From: PALSA-505 sp963762615
GTDB taxonomy: Bacteria > Actinomycetota > Actinomycetes > Streptosporangiales > Streptosporangiaceae
Direction of reading: 5' to 3'
Assembly (NCBI GenBank): GCA_963762615.1
Contig: CAVXLG010000013.1
Coordinates: forward strand, 620,001-684,000
Length of the DNA: 64,000 bases
Position numbers and translations under genes: made by a program
The notes under the pieces: generated by a model
Seen by the model: the letters and a program-made list of their open reading frames with translations, nothing else
What the model was told of the DNA's origin: nothing
Databases searched by the model: none
Shown here: piece after piece, positions 10,294 to 18,563 of the stretch
How positions within the stretch are numbered: position 1 is the first letter of the stretch
How the letters are laid out: each line of letters opens with the position of its first letter

Positions 10294-11176
10294 GCGCGCT
10301 CCAGGTGTAGGCGGCCAGCGGCAGCGGCAGCGCGACTACCAGCAGGACCAGGGCGAACGGCAGCGCGGAGGCCAGGCCGGTCTCCTGCAGTGTCGTGTAG
10401 ATCTGCAACGGTATCCCGAATGGGTGGTAAGCGATGATGACGACGGCGCCGAAAGCTCCCATCGCCCTGGCCCAGGCGATGGCGAGGGACATGGCCAGGC
10501 CAGGCGCGGCCAGCGGCAGGGTCACCCGCCGGAACACCCGCCGCGGCCGGTCGCCCAGCAGCCCGGCCTGCTGCTCCAGCCGCGGATCGACGCCGGCGAA
10601 GGCCGACTGCGCGCCGAGCACGTAATACGGCGCCGACTCATACACCTCCGCGATCACCAGGGCCAGGAACGTGTTGGTCGCGGACAGGTTCAGGTGCGCG
10701 AGCAGTTCACCGATCGGCGTGTACGGGCCGACCATGAAAATCAGCAGCAGGCCGATCACCAGCGGCGGCAGCAGCAGGCTGGCCAGAACTCCCGCTTCCC
10801 AGATTCGCGGGAACGGGAGCCTGTCGCGGGCCAGCATCCACGCCAGCGGCGTGCCGAACAGCAGCAGGACGCCGAGGGTCACTGCCCCGGACTCGAGCGA
10901 GACGACCAGCGGGTCGAGCGCCCCCGGCGCGGTCAGCGCGCTCGCGATAGCGCTGCCGGACAAGTGCGTGAACAGGGTGATCACGGGGCCGAGCAAGGCG
11001 ATCCAGATCAGGGCCGCCCCGGCGACGGACGCGAACGCCCACACTGAACCGATGACGCGCGGCCGCGCCCAGGCCCGCCCCTGCTCTGGCGATCTGGGCT
11101 GTCCGGGAGGCTCATCCCCCCAGACAGCACCGCCGGAAGCTGCCGCCGGGTGAGACGTCCTAGCCGCCCAGCTCAC
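10268..11176 (-). CDS. ABC transporter permease, molybdate/tungstate type
   Basis: 302 aa from GTG 11176, overlapping the binding-protein stop by 17 bases. The first 40 residues are a hydrophilic extension. Membrane helices follow (VWAFASVAGAALIWIALLG, SGAVTLGVLLLFGTPLAWML, GVLASLLLPPLVIGLLLIF, ALPFALVLLVVALPLPLAAY), with the cytoplasmic EAA loop DPRLEQQAGLLGD followed by RVTLPLAAPG, which docks on the ATPase. It belongs to the ModB/CysT permease superfamily. Gene order (binding protein, permease, ATPase, regulator) and overlaps show one operon. The long N-terminal tail before the first helix is unusual; a later start is possible but no Met is available. Confidence 0.87.
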   Translation of the reverse strand: MSWAARTSHPAAASGGAVWGDEPPGQPRSPEQGRAWARPRVIGSVWAFASVAGAALIWIALLGPVITLFTHLSGSAIASALTAPGALDPLVVSLESGAVTLGVLLLFGTPLAWMLARDRLPFPRIWEAGVLASLLLPPLVIGLLLIFMVGPYTPIGELLAHLNLSATNTFLALVIAEVYESAPYYVLGAQSAFAGVDPRLEQQAGLLGDRPRRVFRRVTLPLAAPGLAMSLAIAWARAMGAFGAVVIIAYHPFGIPLQIYTTLQETGLASALPFALVLLVVALPLPLAAYTWSARAARRRRG

Positions 11177-12191
11177 TCTTTATCGGAGCCGGTATCGCGC
11201 TGGTATCACCGAACGCCATGGGCGTGGGCAGCGAGAAACCTCCCTGCTTGTACTGAGCCAGGCCGGCCGGAGAGAGGGTGTACTTGACGAACGCGGTCCC
11301 GGCCGAGGTGGGCTTGCCGATGGTCGTGATGTCGATCACCTGGGGCGAGCCGGTTTTCGTCGTCTTCTTGCCGTTGACCGTGATCGTGACGCTGGCCTTG
11401 GCGTACTGCGCGGCGTACTGCGTGCAGCAGAGGCTGATCTGGGGCGGCAGCTTGATGTAGTGCAGGTGCAGCTCAATCGCCTGGGTGATGAACGCGCTGG
11501 CCGCGTCAAGCTGGCCCGACTGCAGCGTCGCGTCCAGCGCGGACTCGGCGAAGATCTGAGGAGATGTCGCCGAGCCCGGCGGGCCGCCGAGGATCTTCGT
11601 CACCGTGTCCGACGGCAGGTGGTAAAACATCTGGGCAAGTTCGAGCATGTAGATGAAATCCCGGCCCTGCGGGTCGATGTTCGGATCGGTACGGCCGAGC
11701 TTCAGGCCGGGCTGCTGGAGCAGCGTGAACAGATCCTTCACCGGCTTCTTGCCGGTAGCAATCGCATTGAACTGGCTGGCGAATTTGCCGTTCGGGTTAT
11801 AAGCCACCACCATCTGGGTGCCCGCGTACTGGATGTACCACTTGGTGAACTTCGGCTGGAGCGGCGTGATGTTGTCACCGCCGACGCTCTGGAAGACGTT
11901 CGGGCTGAGCTCCCCGGAGGCGATATCCGACGAGAGCTCGCCGGACGACGCGCCGTGGCCGGAGAACTTGTAGCCCGTCGCCTTCGTGAACGCGGGAGCG
12001 GCGACCTTCTCGTTGAGGAACTGCAGCGAGGACGCGTACGCGACATTGGCCGTGCCCTTCGGCTGGCTTGCACTGCTCCCCTCGCTGCCCCCCGAAGACG
12101 AGCTGCTGCAGCTGGCGGCGGCGAGCGCCAGGCAGGTGACTGCGGCCAGCGCGGCCAGGCGGGCGCTCCGCTTTGCGCTAAGAACTGGCAT
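11160..12191 (-). CDS. Extracellular solute-binding lipoprotein (oxyanion, WtpA/ModA-like)
   Basis: About 343 aa from ATG 12191. A lipoprotein signal is clear: basic start, LAALAAVTCLALAAASC with the lipidated Cys around residue 28, then a Ser/Gly linker. The mature part begins NVAYASSLQFLNEKVAAPAF and contains GHGASSGELSSDIASGEL, whose paired Ser residues match the oxyanion pocket of WtpA/ModA proteins, then LKLGRTDPNIDPQG and DAASAFITQAIE. It would capture molybdate or tungstate outside the membrane for the downstream permease and ATPase. The start lies close to a possible -10 box, suggesting a leaderless or near-leaderless message. Confidence 0.85.
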   Translation of the reverse strand: MPVLSAKRSARLAALAAVTCLALAAASCSSSSSGGSEGSSASQPKGTANVAYASSLQFLNEKVAAPAFTKATGYKFSGHGASSGELSSDIASGELSPNVFQSVGGDNITPLQPKFTKWYIQYAGTQMVVAYNPNGKFASQFNAIATGKKPVKDLFTLLQQPGLKLGRTDPNIDPQGRDFIYMLELAQMFYHLPSDTVTKILGGPPGSATSPQIFAESALDATLQSGQLDAASAFITQAIELHLHYIKLPPQISLCCTQYAAQYAKASVTITVNGKKTTKTGSPQVIDITTIGKPTSAGTAFVKYTLSPAGLAQYKQGGFSLPTPMAFGDTSAIPAPIKSELGG

Positions 12192-12197
12192 TTCCCG

Positions 12198-12227
12198 ACA
12201 ATAGCCAGTGCTACTTGCCCAATGCAA
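12198..12227 (-). promoter_or_regulatory. Possible promoter of the oxyanion transporter operon
   Basis: On the minus strand TTGCAT (12222-12227) and TATTGT (12198-12203) are separated by 18 bases. The -10-like box ends six bases before the ATG at 12191, which would give a leaderless transcript. Assigned by eye from consensus similarity only. Confidence 0.35.
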
Positions 12228-12300
12228 GGAGACTTGACGGAACCGCGGGGTCGGCCCGGTCACCCGGCGCGCCGGCAGGCGACGGCGCGAGCCGCCGCTC

Positions 12301-12459
12301 GATCGGGTTGCCGGAGCTTCCCCTCGATCGGGTGGCCGGAGCTTCCCCAGGACGGGTTACCAGGAGCTTCCCCCGGGCGGGTTGGGGAGCATCCCGGGAG
12401 CGGGTCACCCGGAGCTTCCCCGGGGCAGGTCACCGGGAGTTTCCCCGGGGCAGGTCACC
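12301..12459. repeat. Imperfect tandem repeat (about six units of 24-26 bp)
   Basis: Units follow the pattern CGGGTNACCGGAGCTTCCCC with small changes (CGGGTTGCCGGAGCTTCCCC, CGGGTGGCCGGAGCTTCCCC, CGGGTTACCAGGAGCTTCCC, CGGGTCACCCGGAGCTTCCC, CAGGTCACCGGGAGTTTCCC). They fill much of the 363-bp region between the divergent oxyanion transporter operon and the LuxR regulator. The phased GGTNACC half-palindromes could be protein-binding sites. No gene was recognised in 12192-12554. Confidence 0.75.
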
Positions 12460-12554
12460 CGCAGGCCGGTGTTCTGGACCTCTGCCGACTTCCTGGCGCC
12501 CCGCGCCGCGGGATGCCAGACTCGGGAGGGAACCGCGGAGGTCTCACCACCTTT

Positions 12555-15182
12555 ATGACTATGGCTTTAGCGACAATCCGGCATAACCTGCCTGCGGAAC
12601 AAAACAGGTTCATAGGCCGCGAGCGCGATATAGGCGAGCTTCGGGGCTTTCTGGACGCCACCCGGGCGGTGACGCTCTGCGGAGCGGGCGGAATCGGGAA
12701 GACGCGCCTGGCCCTGCACGTGGTCGCCATGCTGGCCGACGCCTTTCCCGGCGGCGCGTGGCTGGTCGAACTCGGCGACGTCAGGCAGCCCGACCTCGTG
12801 GTGCCGCGGGTGGCTGCCACGCTGGGCGTGCCCGAGGAACCGGGCCGCCCGCTCGTGGAGACGCTTGTCGAGGCGCTGCGGCCGCGCCAGCTGCTGCTCG
12901 TTCTCGACAACTGCGAGCACCTGGTAGACGCCTGCGCGCACCTGTGCAAGCGGCTGCTCGACGACGTCCCAGGGCTGCGCGTGATGGCCACCAGCCGCGA
13001 GCCCCTCCGGGTGCCCGCCGAGACGGTGTGGCGGGTGCAGCCGCTGTCCGTGCCGCCGCGCCAGACGGCTGACGGGGCTCCCGAGGGGCTGCGCGGCTAC
13101 GAGGCGATCAGCCTGTTCGTCGAGCGGGCCGCCGCGTCCCGGCCGGGGTTCGCGCTGACGCCGCAGAACGCTGGCATCGTGGCCGACCTGAGCCGCGCCC
13201 TGGACGGCGTCCCGCTCGCGATAGAGCTGGCCGCCGCCCGGGTCCGGGCGCTGTCGGTGGAGCAGATTTCGGAGCTGCTGACCGACCGGTTCCGGCTGCT
13301 TGCCGTGGGCGAGCGCACGGCACCGGAGAGGCAGCGCACGCTGCGGGCCACGATCGACTGGAGTCATACCCTGCTGACCGCTAAGGAGCAGGTACTGCTG
13401 CGCCGGCTTTCGGTGTTCGCCGGGTGGTCACTGGACATGGCCGAGCAGGTGTGCGGTGATGACGATCTGACGCTCGGCGAGATCCTTGACCTGCTCACGG
13501 CGCTGGTGGACAAGTCTCTGGTGGTCGTCGAAGGCGAGCTGCTCGGACAGACCAGGTACCGGCTGCTGGATTCCATCCGTGAGTACGCGGCCGAGCGGCT
13601 GGCCGCCGCGGGTGAGATCGAGCGGGTGCAGCGCAGCCTGTGTGACTATTTCCGCCGGTACCTCGATCACGCGGTCGCGATCGGCATGGGCGAGATCGCG
13701 GCCCCGTGGTCGGCCACCGTCAACGTGTTCCGCCGTTGCGACGCCGACCAGGACAACCTGCAGCAGGTGCTGTCATTCTGCCGTGATAGCGGCGAGGCGG
13801 CGACCGGCCTGCGGATGTGCTCGGCGCTGCGGGCGTACTGGATCGCGCGCGGCGCCTTCGCCGCCGGCCGCGAGTGGTTCAACCGCTTCCTTGCGATGGA
13901 TGCCAGTCTGCCCGCCGAGATGCGCGGCGCCGCCCTGGTCGGCCGCGCCCAGCTGATCATCTCCACTGACCCGGCCGGGGCGGTGCGCGATGCCCTGGAC
14001 GGCCTGGAGCTGTGCAGGCGATCCGGTGCGCGGTTGTGGACCGCCGCGGCGCTCAATCTCCTCGCCGAGGCCGACCTGCACGCGGGAGAGCTGGACGCCG
14101 CCCAGGAGCGCCTGAACGAGGCTCTCGGCGTCAGCCGGGCGATCCCGGATGGGTGGAACGAGGGGTACGCGCTCGGCACCCAGGCGAGGCTCGACGCGAT
14201 CCGGGGCCGGCTGCGGGCGGCGCAGCGGACCGGTGAGTCGGCGCTGGAGGTGATGCGGCGGATCGACCAGCAATGGGGAGTAGCACGGACCCTGACCGGA
14301 CTTGGCTCGCTGGCCCGGTTGCGCGGCGACCCCGGTGGAGCGCGCCGCTGCTATCTCGCGGCGCTGCCCATCCTGCGAGAGATCAACGCCCGGCCGGAGA
14401 TCGCCCGCTGCCTGGCCGGCATCGGCCGGACGGCTCTCGACGAGGGCGAGACGGAGCTGGCCCGCGAGCCGCTGGCCGAGAGCCTTCGGCTGAGCCAGAG
14501 CACCGGTGCGCGCGCCGGGGTAGCGCTCGGACTGGACTCCCTGGCAGCGCTGGCTGTCAGCGAGGGCCGGAATGATCTTGCCGTCCGGCTGGCTGCGGCT
14601 GCCTCGACCCTGCGTCAGTCGGCGGGGTTCCCGGCCTTCCCCGGCGCCCGGACCGAGCGCTACCTCACCCCCGCTCGCCACGACCTCGGCCAGCCCGCGA
14701 TCGCCCGGCTATGGGCGGAGGGTGCCGCGCTGAGCGCGGATGAGGCGGTCGCGCTCGCGCTGCAGATGGCATCTGGTGAGCCGGCGAACGCGGCCGGCGG
14801 CGGCGCCGAAGTCAGTACCAGCTCCGGAACCGGGACCGGCTCGGCGCCGGGGGCAGACGCGGCAGCCGGGATCGGCGCAGCAGCCGGGATCGGCGCAGCA
14901 GCCGGGATCGGCGCCCGGACGGGAGCAGGCGCGGCAGCCGGGCCGCCGAGCACGCTTACCCCGCGCGAGCGTGAGATAGCCGTCCTGGTCGCGCGCGGCA
15001 TGACCAACCGGGCGATCGCCGAAGAGCTGGTCATCAGCACCGCCACGGTGGCCCGGCATGTCGGGAACATCCTGGCCAGGCTTGGCTTCCAGTCGCGGGC
15101 TCAGATCGCCGCCTGGATGGCGGAGAACGATCCGCCGGGATCAACGATTCCCCGGGGCAACGCGGAACGATCCCCGCGATAA
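12555..15182 (+). CDS. LuxR-family transcriptional regulator with NB-ARC-like ATPase and TPR domains
   Basis: About 875 aa from ATG 12555 (an in-frame ATG at 12561 is an alternative; GGAGG lies some 13 bases upstream). Residues 20-350 are a P-loop STAND ATPase: FIGRERDIGELRGFL, Walker A LCGAGGIGKTRLAL, Walker B LLLVLDNCEH, then ATSREPLRV and LPLAIELAAARV-type motifs. A long TPR-like helical region follows (residues about 400-730). An Ala/Gly linker with three 18-bp DNA repeats (14862-14915) leads to a C-terminal LuxR helix-turn-helix (LTPREREIAVLVARGMTNR; ELVISTATVARHVGNI). STAND regulators of this kind sense a ligand through the TPRs and activate transcription. It is divergent from the oxyanion transporter, with no evidence that it controls it. 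Confidence 0.88.
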   Translation: MTMALATIRHNLPAEQNRFIGRERDIGELRGFLDATRAVTLCGAGGIGKTRLALHVVAMLADAFPGGAWLVELGDVRQPDLVVPRVAATLGVPEEPGRPLVETLVEALRPRQLLLVLDNCEHLVDACAHLCKRLLDDVPGLRVMATSREPLRVPAETVWRVQPLSVPPRQTADGAPEGLRGYEAISLFVERAAASRPGFALTPQNAGIVADLSRALDGVPLAIELAAARVRALSVEQISELLTDRFRLLAVGERTAPERQRTLRATIDWSHTLLTAKEQVLLRRLSVFAGWSLDMAEQVCGDDDLTLGEILDLLTALVDKSLVVVEGELLGQTRYRLLDSIREYAAERLAAAGEIERVQRSLCDYFRRYLDHAVAIGMGEIAAPWSATVNVFRRCDADQDNLQQVLSFCRDSGEAATGLRMCSALRAYWIARGAFAAGREWFNRFLAMDASLPAEMRGAALVGRAQLIISTDPAGAVRDALDGLELCRRSGARLWTAAALNLLAEADLHAGELDAAQERLNEALGVSRAIPDGWNEGYALGTQARLDAIRGRLRAAQRTGESALEVMRRIDQQWGVARTLTGLGSLARLRGDPGGARRCYLAALPILREINARPEIARCLAGIGRTALDEGETELAREPLAESLRLSQSTGARAGVALGLDSLAALAVSEGRNDLAVRLAAAASTLRQSAGFPAFPGARTERYLTPARHDLGQPAIARLWAEGAALSADEAVALALQMASGEPANAAGGGAEVSTSSGTGTGSAPGADAAAGIGAAAGIGAAAGIGARTGAGAAAGPPSTLTPREREIAVLVARGMTNRAIAEELVISTATVARHVGNILARLGFQSRAQIAAWMAENDPPGSTIPRGNAERSPR
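14862..14915 (+). repeat. Three 18-bp tandem repeats in the linker of the LuxR regulator
   Basis: GCAGCCGGGATCGGCGCA is repeated three times with no mismatch except the truncated last base, encoding AAGIGA units between the TPR and DNA-binding domains. Copy number is likely variable between strains. Confidence 0.85.
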
Positions 15183-15295
15183 CCACAGCCTCCTCCGGGA
15201 GATGCCGCGCAACGCCGAGCAGCCAATGCGGCAGATTCGACAGCGGCTCACCGCCCGGGAAGCCAGCCGCAGTCGGGTTCCGGTTTCTGCCTGCT

Positions 15296-15380
15296 TGTGG
15301 ATCGGGCTGTGGATGATCCGGTGGAGAAACGGCGGTATCCGGGGATAACCTTGCCCGTTCTGTGGACGACATGTGGACAG
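15296..15380. other. Cluster of DnaA-box-like 9-mers
   Basis: Four same-orientation sites resemble the actinobacterial DnaA box (complement TGTGGACAA): TGTGGATCG at 15296, TGTGGATGA at 15308, TGTGGACGA at 15361 and TGTGGACAG at 15372. They form two pairs spaced 12 and 11 bp, with weaker matches between (GGTGGAGAA, CGGGGATAA). A short less GC-rich stretch (15381-15420) follows. No dnaA, dnaN or rep gene is in the window. The flanking 15183-15590 has no supported gene. Confidence 0.45.
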
Positions 15381-15596
15381 CCAGAAAATCATGAGAATAC
15401 TGGCGGCAAACTCTTGTGCACGACTGCCGGTTGGCAGTAGAAATGCACTCACCACCGGAACGGTGACCACACCGAGGGGAACCTCGGAGCGCAGGAAGAG
15501 GCGGGAAACCGGCACTTCAGGCGGGTTGCTGGACCTGGTGACAGGTCACGCGGTGCCTTGCGTTTCGGGCAACCGGATGCTAGTGCCGCGAGACTG

Positions 15597-15640
15597 GGCG
15601 GGGCCCCTCCATCTCATACATGGAGGGGCCCCGCCTTGTT
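15597..15640 (+). terminator. Strong intrinsic-type terminator hairpin
   Basis: A perfect 15-bp stem, GGCGGGGCCCCTCCA (15597-15611) with its complement at 15621-15635, and a 9-base loop, followed by TTGTT. No plus-strand gene directly upstream is supported, so it may end read-through from the LuxR regulator (stop at 15182) or an unseen short RNA. Confidence 0.8.
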
Positions 15641-15753
15641 CTCTATAGTCCATTCTGCCCCGCCGCAACGCCCGGTACCCGCATCGACACGCGGGGACGG
15701 TAATGAGCGTGATTATCCGGCACGCCGGAACCATTCAGCCGGGCAGCTGCCGT

Positions 15754-16015
15754 TCAGGACTCTTCGCGGCCACCCATGCGCAGGGGCATGTCACCCGCCC
15801 AGGCCATCTCGAACCAGCCACTGTCCTGCTGCTCGGGCAGCTGCCCGCAGCCGATCATGTGGGCAAGCTCCTGGCCAGCGCGGCCAGCGGCGAGTAGCCG
15901 ACAGCATCCGAGCGGATCCGCAGCACTCGTCTTCCGGCGAATACCTGGTTCAACGCTGACACTGGCGCCCTGTCCCGCTCAATGATCCGGCGGTGCCGGA
16001 ATCGGCGGGCAGCGC
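15754..16015 (-). pseudogene. Possible decayed gene, unknown function
   Basis: On the minus strand two neighbouring frames join into a protein-like stretch. The first reads RRIIERDRAPVSALNQVFAG followed by VLRIRSDAVGYSPLAALA. The second continues GQELAHMIGCGQLPEQQ, DSGWFEMAWAGDMPLRM and stops at TGA 15754-15756. Composition is that of coding sequence, unlike the surroundings, and one frameshift near 15880 separates the halves. No start or recognisable family is visible. The neighbouring 16015-16480 holds no gene that can be supported apart from an inverted repeat. Confidence 0.3.
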
Positions 16016-16102
16016 GCCCGGGCGCGCCTGGTCAGCAATACCGCCGCAGCCTGAGCGCCTGGTACTTCGGCGAGAAGCGGGCTGGGCCAGTCATATTCGG
16101 TC

Positions 16103-16146
16103 ACGCACGATTACGGCTTTGAAACGCCGTGGTCCCGATCGTGCGT
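16103..16146. repeat. Nested inverted repeat
   Basis: ACGCACGAT (16103-16111) pairs with ATCGTGCGT (16138-16146), and inside it ACGGC pairs with GCCGT around a TTTGAAAC loop. It lies about 335 bases upstream of the peptide-binding protein gene and could be a cruciform, operator or terminator relic. Confidence 0.5.
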
Positions 16147-16480
16147 CAACAGCGGCGGTGTCCGGATCCGGCGAGCCCGGGAGCCGGTTGCGCAGCAGGC
16201 TGGCGTCCATCCAAGTCCCATGCCGTCCGTCCGCCAGGCCGGCCAGGAGCCCGCACGAGATGACCGCGCCAACCGGGAAAATGACGCCGGCCGCCGCGCC
16301 GGAAACGGTGCTTGAGGGTGACACCGAGTCCGGAGCCGTCAAGGCCGGTCCGGGCACATCGCCCGAAGGCGGCTGCGCCGGGACAAGCCGGCGACGGCCG
16401 ACCGCATCGTCATCCTCACGCAAGCGCATGAGATTGACGGCTACGCCCGCGCCGTGTGCCGGGCCCGAAGGAGCATGTAC

Positions 16481-18286
16481 ATGAAACCCGTATCAAAGCG
16501 CTTCGCCGCGGTCGCGGTTGCGGCCCTGGCGGCGGGCACAATAACGGCGTGCGGAAGCTCTGGCACCACCAGCCCCAGCTCGTCGAGCAGCGGCAAGCCG
16601 GTCAGCGGCGGCACGCTGAACTTCGTGTCGGCCGGGGACTTCGACCACGTAGACACGCTGTCCGCCTACTACATACCGTCCTTCCAGCTGGAGATCGGCT
16701 GGACCCGGCAGCTGGTCAGCTACCTGCCGTCGAACAACACGACGACCGCGATCACGCTGGCGCCGGACGTGGCGACCGCGCTGCCGACCACGGCCAACGG
16801 CGGGATCACCAACGGCAACAAGACCTACACCTTCCACATCAAGACCGGCGTGATGTGGAACACCTCGCCGCCGCGGCAGGTCACCTCGGCCGACTTCCTG
16901 CGCGAGTTCAAGGCGATGTGCAACCCGGTGCTGGGCGTGGGCAACCCGCTCTACTACGAGCCGGTGATCGCAGGCATGGCCAGCTACTGCACCGCCTACG
17001 CAACCGCGTTCGCCAAGAACAAGGCGCCGACCGCCGCGCAGATGGCCTCCTACCAGAACGCGCACTCGATCTCCGGCATCAAGACGCCGAACTCGACCAC
17101 CATCCAGTTCACGCTGACCCAGCCGGCCAACGACTTCCTGAACATCCTGGCGATGCCGTTCGCCTCCGCGCGGCCAGTGGAATACGACAGCTACGTGCCG
17201 GACAGCTCGCTGTTCCGCCAGCACACGCTGTCGGACGGGCCGTACTTCATCAGCAGCTACACGCCGAGCAAGAAGATCGTGCTGAACCGCAACCCGGCGT
17301 GGAAGCAGTCCACCGACCAGCTGCGCCACCAGTACCTCAACCAGATCGTGGTCAATGAGGGCACCACCTCGAACCAGACCGCGCTGTCCAACGTCCAGGC
17401 CGGCACCGACGACCTGATGTGGGACCTGCCGGTGCCGACCTCGGCGATCCCGCAGCTGCAGGCCAGCCACAACCCGGGCCTGCACATCTACACCAAGACC
17501 GGCAGCAGCAACCCCTACGTCGTGTTCAACGAGCAGAGCCCGGACGCTAATCACGCGATGTCCAAGCTGCTGGTCCGGCAGGCGATCAACTACGCGGTCA
17601 ACAAGGTGGCCATCGCCAAGATTTACGGCGGCACCACGCTGAACCCGATCCTCAACGAGGCGATCGCACCCGGCAACATCGGCTACACCACCTACAACGA
17701 CTACCCGAGCCCGAACAACTCCGGCGACGCGGCCAAGTGCAAGCAGCTGCTCGCCCAGGCCGGCTACCCGCACGGGTTCAAGATCATCGACGTGTACCGC
17801 AACGCCGGCAACCACCCGGCGGTGTTCACCTCCATCCAGTCCAGCCTCAAGGCGTGCGGCATCACCTCCGTCGGCGCCCCGCAAGAGCAGGGACCCTACT
17901 ACGCGTTCATCGAGAACGCCGCCAACAGCAAGAAGGCCAACCAGTGGGACATCAGCGAAGCCGGCTGGGTGCCTGACTGGCTCGGCAACAACGGCCGCGC
18001 CAACGTGGTCCCGCTGTTCCAGACCAACTGCGTCAACCCGACCACCAACAACGGCTGCTACAGCAACCCCACCACCGACAGCGACATCAAGGCCGCCCTC
18101 GCCGCACCCAGCGAATCGGCCGCCGCCCCTGACTGGGCCAAGGTCGGCCAGCAGGTCATGAAGGACGCCGCGATCGCGCCGCTGATTACCCAGGACGTGG
18201 TGCTGTTCGCCAGCTCCGCACTGCACAACCTGATCTACAGCCCGCTGGCTGAGCAGTGGAACGTGACTCAGATGTGGAAGAGCTAA
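16481..18286 (+). CDS. Peptide/nickel ABC transporter substrate-binding lipoprotein (SBP family 5)
   Basis: About 601 aa. The second ATG (16481) is chosen because GAAGGAG lies 7 bases before it, while the ATG at 16475 is too close. The signal has a basic start, AVAVAALAAGTITAC with the lipidated Cys around residue 24, and a Ser-rich linker. The mature protein shows SBP_bac_5 features: GGTLNFVSAGDFDHVDTL, TFHIKTGVMWNTSPPRQVTS, ADFLREFKAMCNP, DGPYFISSYTPSKKIVLNRN, VRQAINYAVNK and WDISEAGWVPDW. It would bind oligopeptides or similar solutes outside the cell. Only one permease gene follows; the second permease and the ATPases expected of a Dpp/Opp system are absent from the window. Confidence 0.92.
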   Translation: MKPVSKRFAAVAVAALAAGTITACGSSGTTSPSSSSSGKPVSGGTLNFVSAGDFDHVDTLSAYYIPSFQLEIGWTRQLVSYLPSNNTTTAITLAPDVATALPTTANGGITNGNKTYTFHIKTGVMWNTSPPRQVTSADFLREFKAMCNPVLGVGNPLYYEPVIAGMASYCTAYATAFAKNKAPTAAQMASYQNAHSISGIKTPNSTTIQFTLTQPANDFLNILAMPFASARPVEYDSYVPDSSLFRQHTLSDGPYFISSYTPSKKIVLNRNPAWKQSTDQLRHQYLNQIVVNEGTTSNQTALSNVQAGTDDLMWDLPVPTSAIPQLQASHNPGLHIYTKTGSSNPYVVFNEQSPDANHAMSKLLVRQAINYAVNKVAIAKIYGGTTLNPILNEAIAPGNIGYTTYNDYPSPNNSGDAAKCKQLLAQAGYPHGFKIIDVYRNAGNHPAVFTSIQSSLKACGITSVGAPQEQGPYYAFIENAANSKKANQWDISEAGWVPDWLGNNGRANVVPLFQTNCVNPTTNNGCYSNPTTDSDIKAALAAPSESAAAPDWAKVGQQVMKDAAIAPLITQDVVLFASSALHNLIYSPLAEQWNVTQMWKS

Positions 18287-18297
18287 CCGAGGTCATG

Positions 18298-18339
18298 ACT
18301 GCCAGGCGGACGGGCTCAGTACCCGTCCGGCCGGGCAGT
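18298..18339 (+). terminator. Hairpin between binding protein and permease genes (possible attenuator)
   Basis: An 8-bp core stem CGGACGGG/CCCGTCCG (18307-18314 and 18322-18329) with a 7-base loop, flanked by outer arms ACTGCC and GGCAGT. It starts 12 bases after the binding-protein stop. Such hairpins often lower expression of permease genes relative to binding protein; that role is inferred. Confidence 0.5.
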
Positions 18340-18397
18340 CGAACGCGGCTGGTACCAGTTCCGGGACGGCGACCGATAGCAATGCAGGAGGTGCGGC

Positions 18398-18562
18398 GTG
18401 CGTCTCACCGATGTTGAGTTCGGGGCGTGGACGGCGGGGAGGTCCACTGCCGTCCAGATGATGCAGCGGCGCGGTCCGTGGCTGCCGGCCTGGCGCTGGG
18501 GCCGCGCGGCCCGCCGGGCGGCCCGGCCTGCCAGCCCGGCGGCGCCGGAGGGGGCGAGCTGA
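18398..18562 (+). CDS. Small ORF (54 aa) leading into the permease gene
   Basis: A GTG follows a perfect GCAGGAGG ribosome site by 6 bases and opens a 54-codon frame ending at TGA 18560-18562, one base before the permease ATG at 18564. The product starts VRLTDVEFGAWTAGR and becomes rich in Arg, Ala, Trp and Pro, with no known domain. Its position suggests translational coupling to the permease, acting as a leader peptide. It may be a non-functional frame created by the ribosome site, but the strong Shine-Dalgarno match argues that it is translated. Confidence 0.45.
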   Translation: MRLTDVEFGAWTAGRSTAVQMMQRRGPWLPAWRWGRAARRAARPASPAAPEGAS

Positions 18563-18563
18563 C

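Noticed and set aside
11460..12554. N-terminal extension of the LuxR regulator back to 11460 in the same frame.
   Set aside because: This part is antisense to the binding-protein gene and the tandem repeats; family similarity starts only at 12555.
14862..14915. CRISPR-like repeat.
   Set aside because: The repeats are adjacent without spacers and lie in frame inside a gene.
15296..15380. Calling the DnaA-box-like cluster a chromosomal oriC.
   Set aside because: No dnaA, dnaN, recF or rnpA-type neighbours are present and only two boxes are within one mismatch of consensus.
15141..15515. A 124-residue minus-strand ORF in the gene-poor island.
   Set aside because: No ribosome site, no protein-like motif pattern, and it overlaps the DnaA-like boxes and the 3' end of the LuxR gene.
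16493..18226. A 577-residue minus-strand ORF opposite the peptide-binding protein.
   Set aside because: Its Val/Gly/Arg-rich composition is that of an antisense shadow in GC-rich DNA, and the plus-strand lipoprotein is clearly real.
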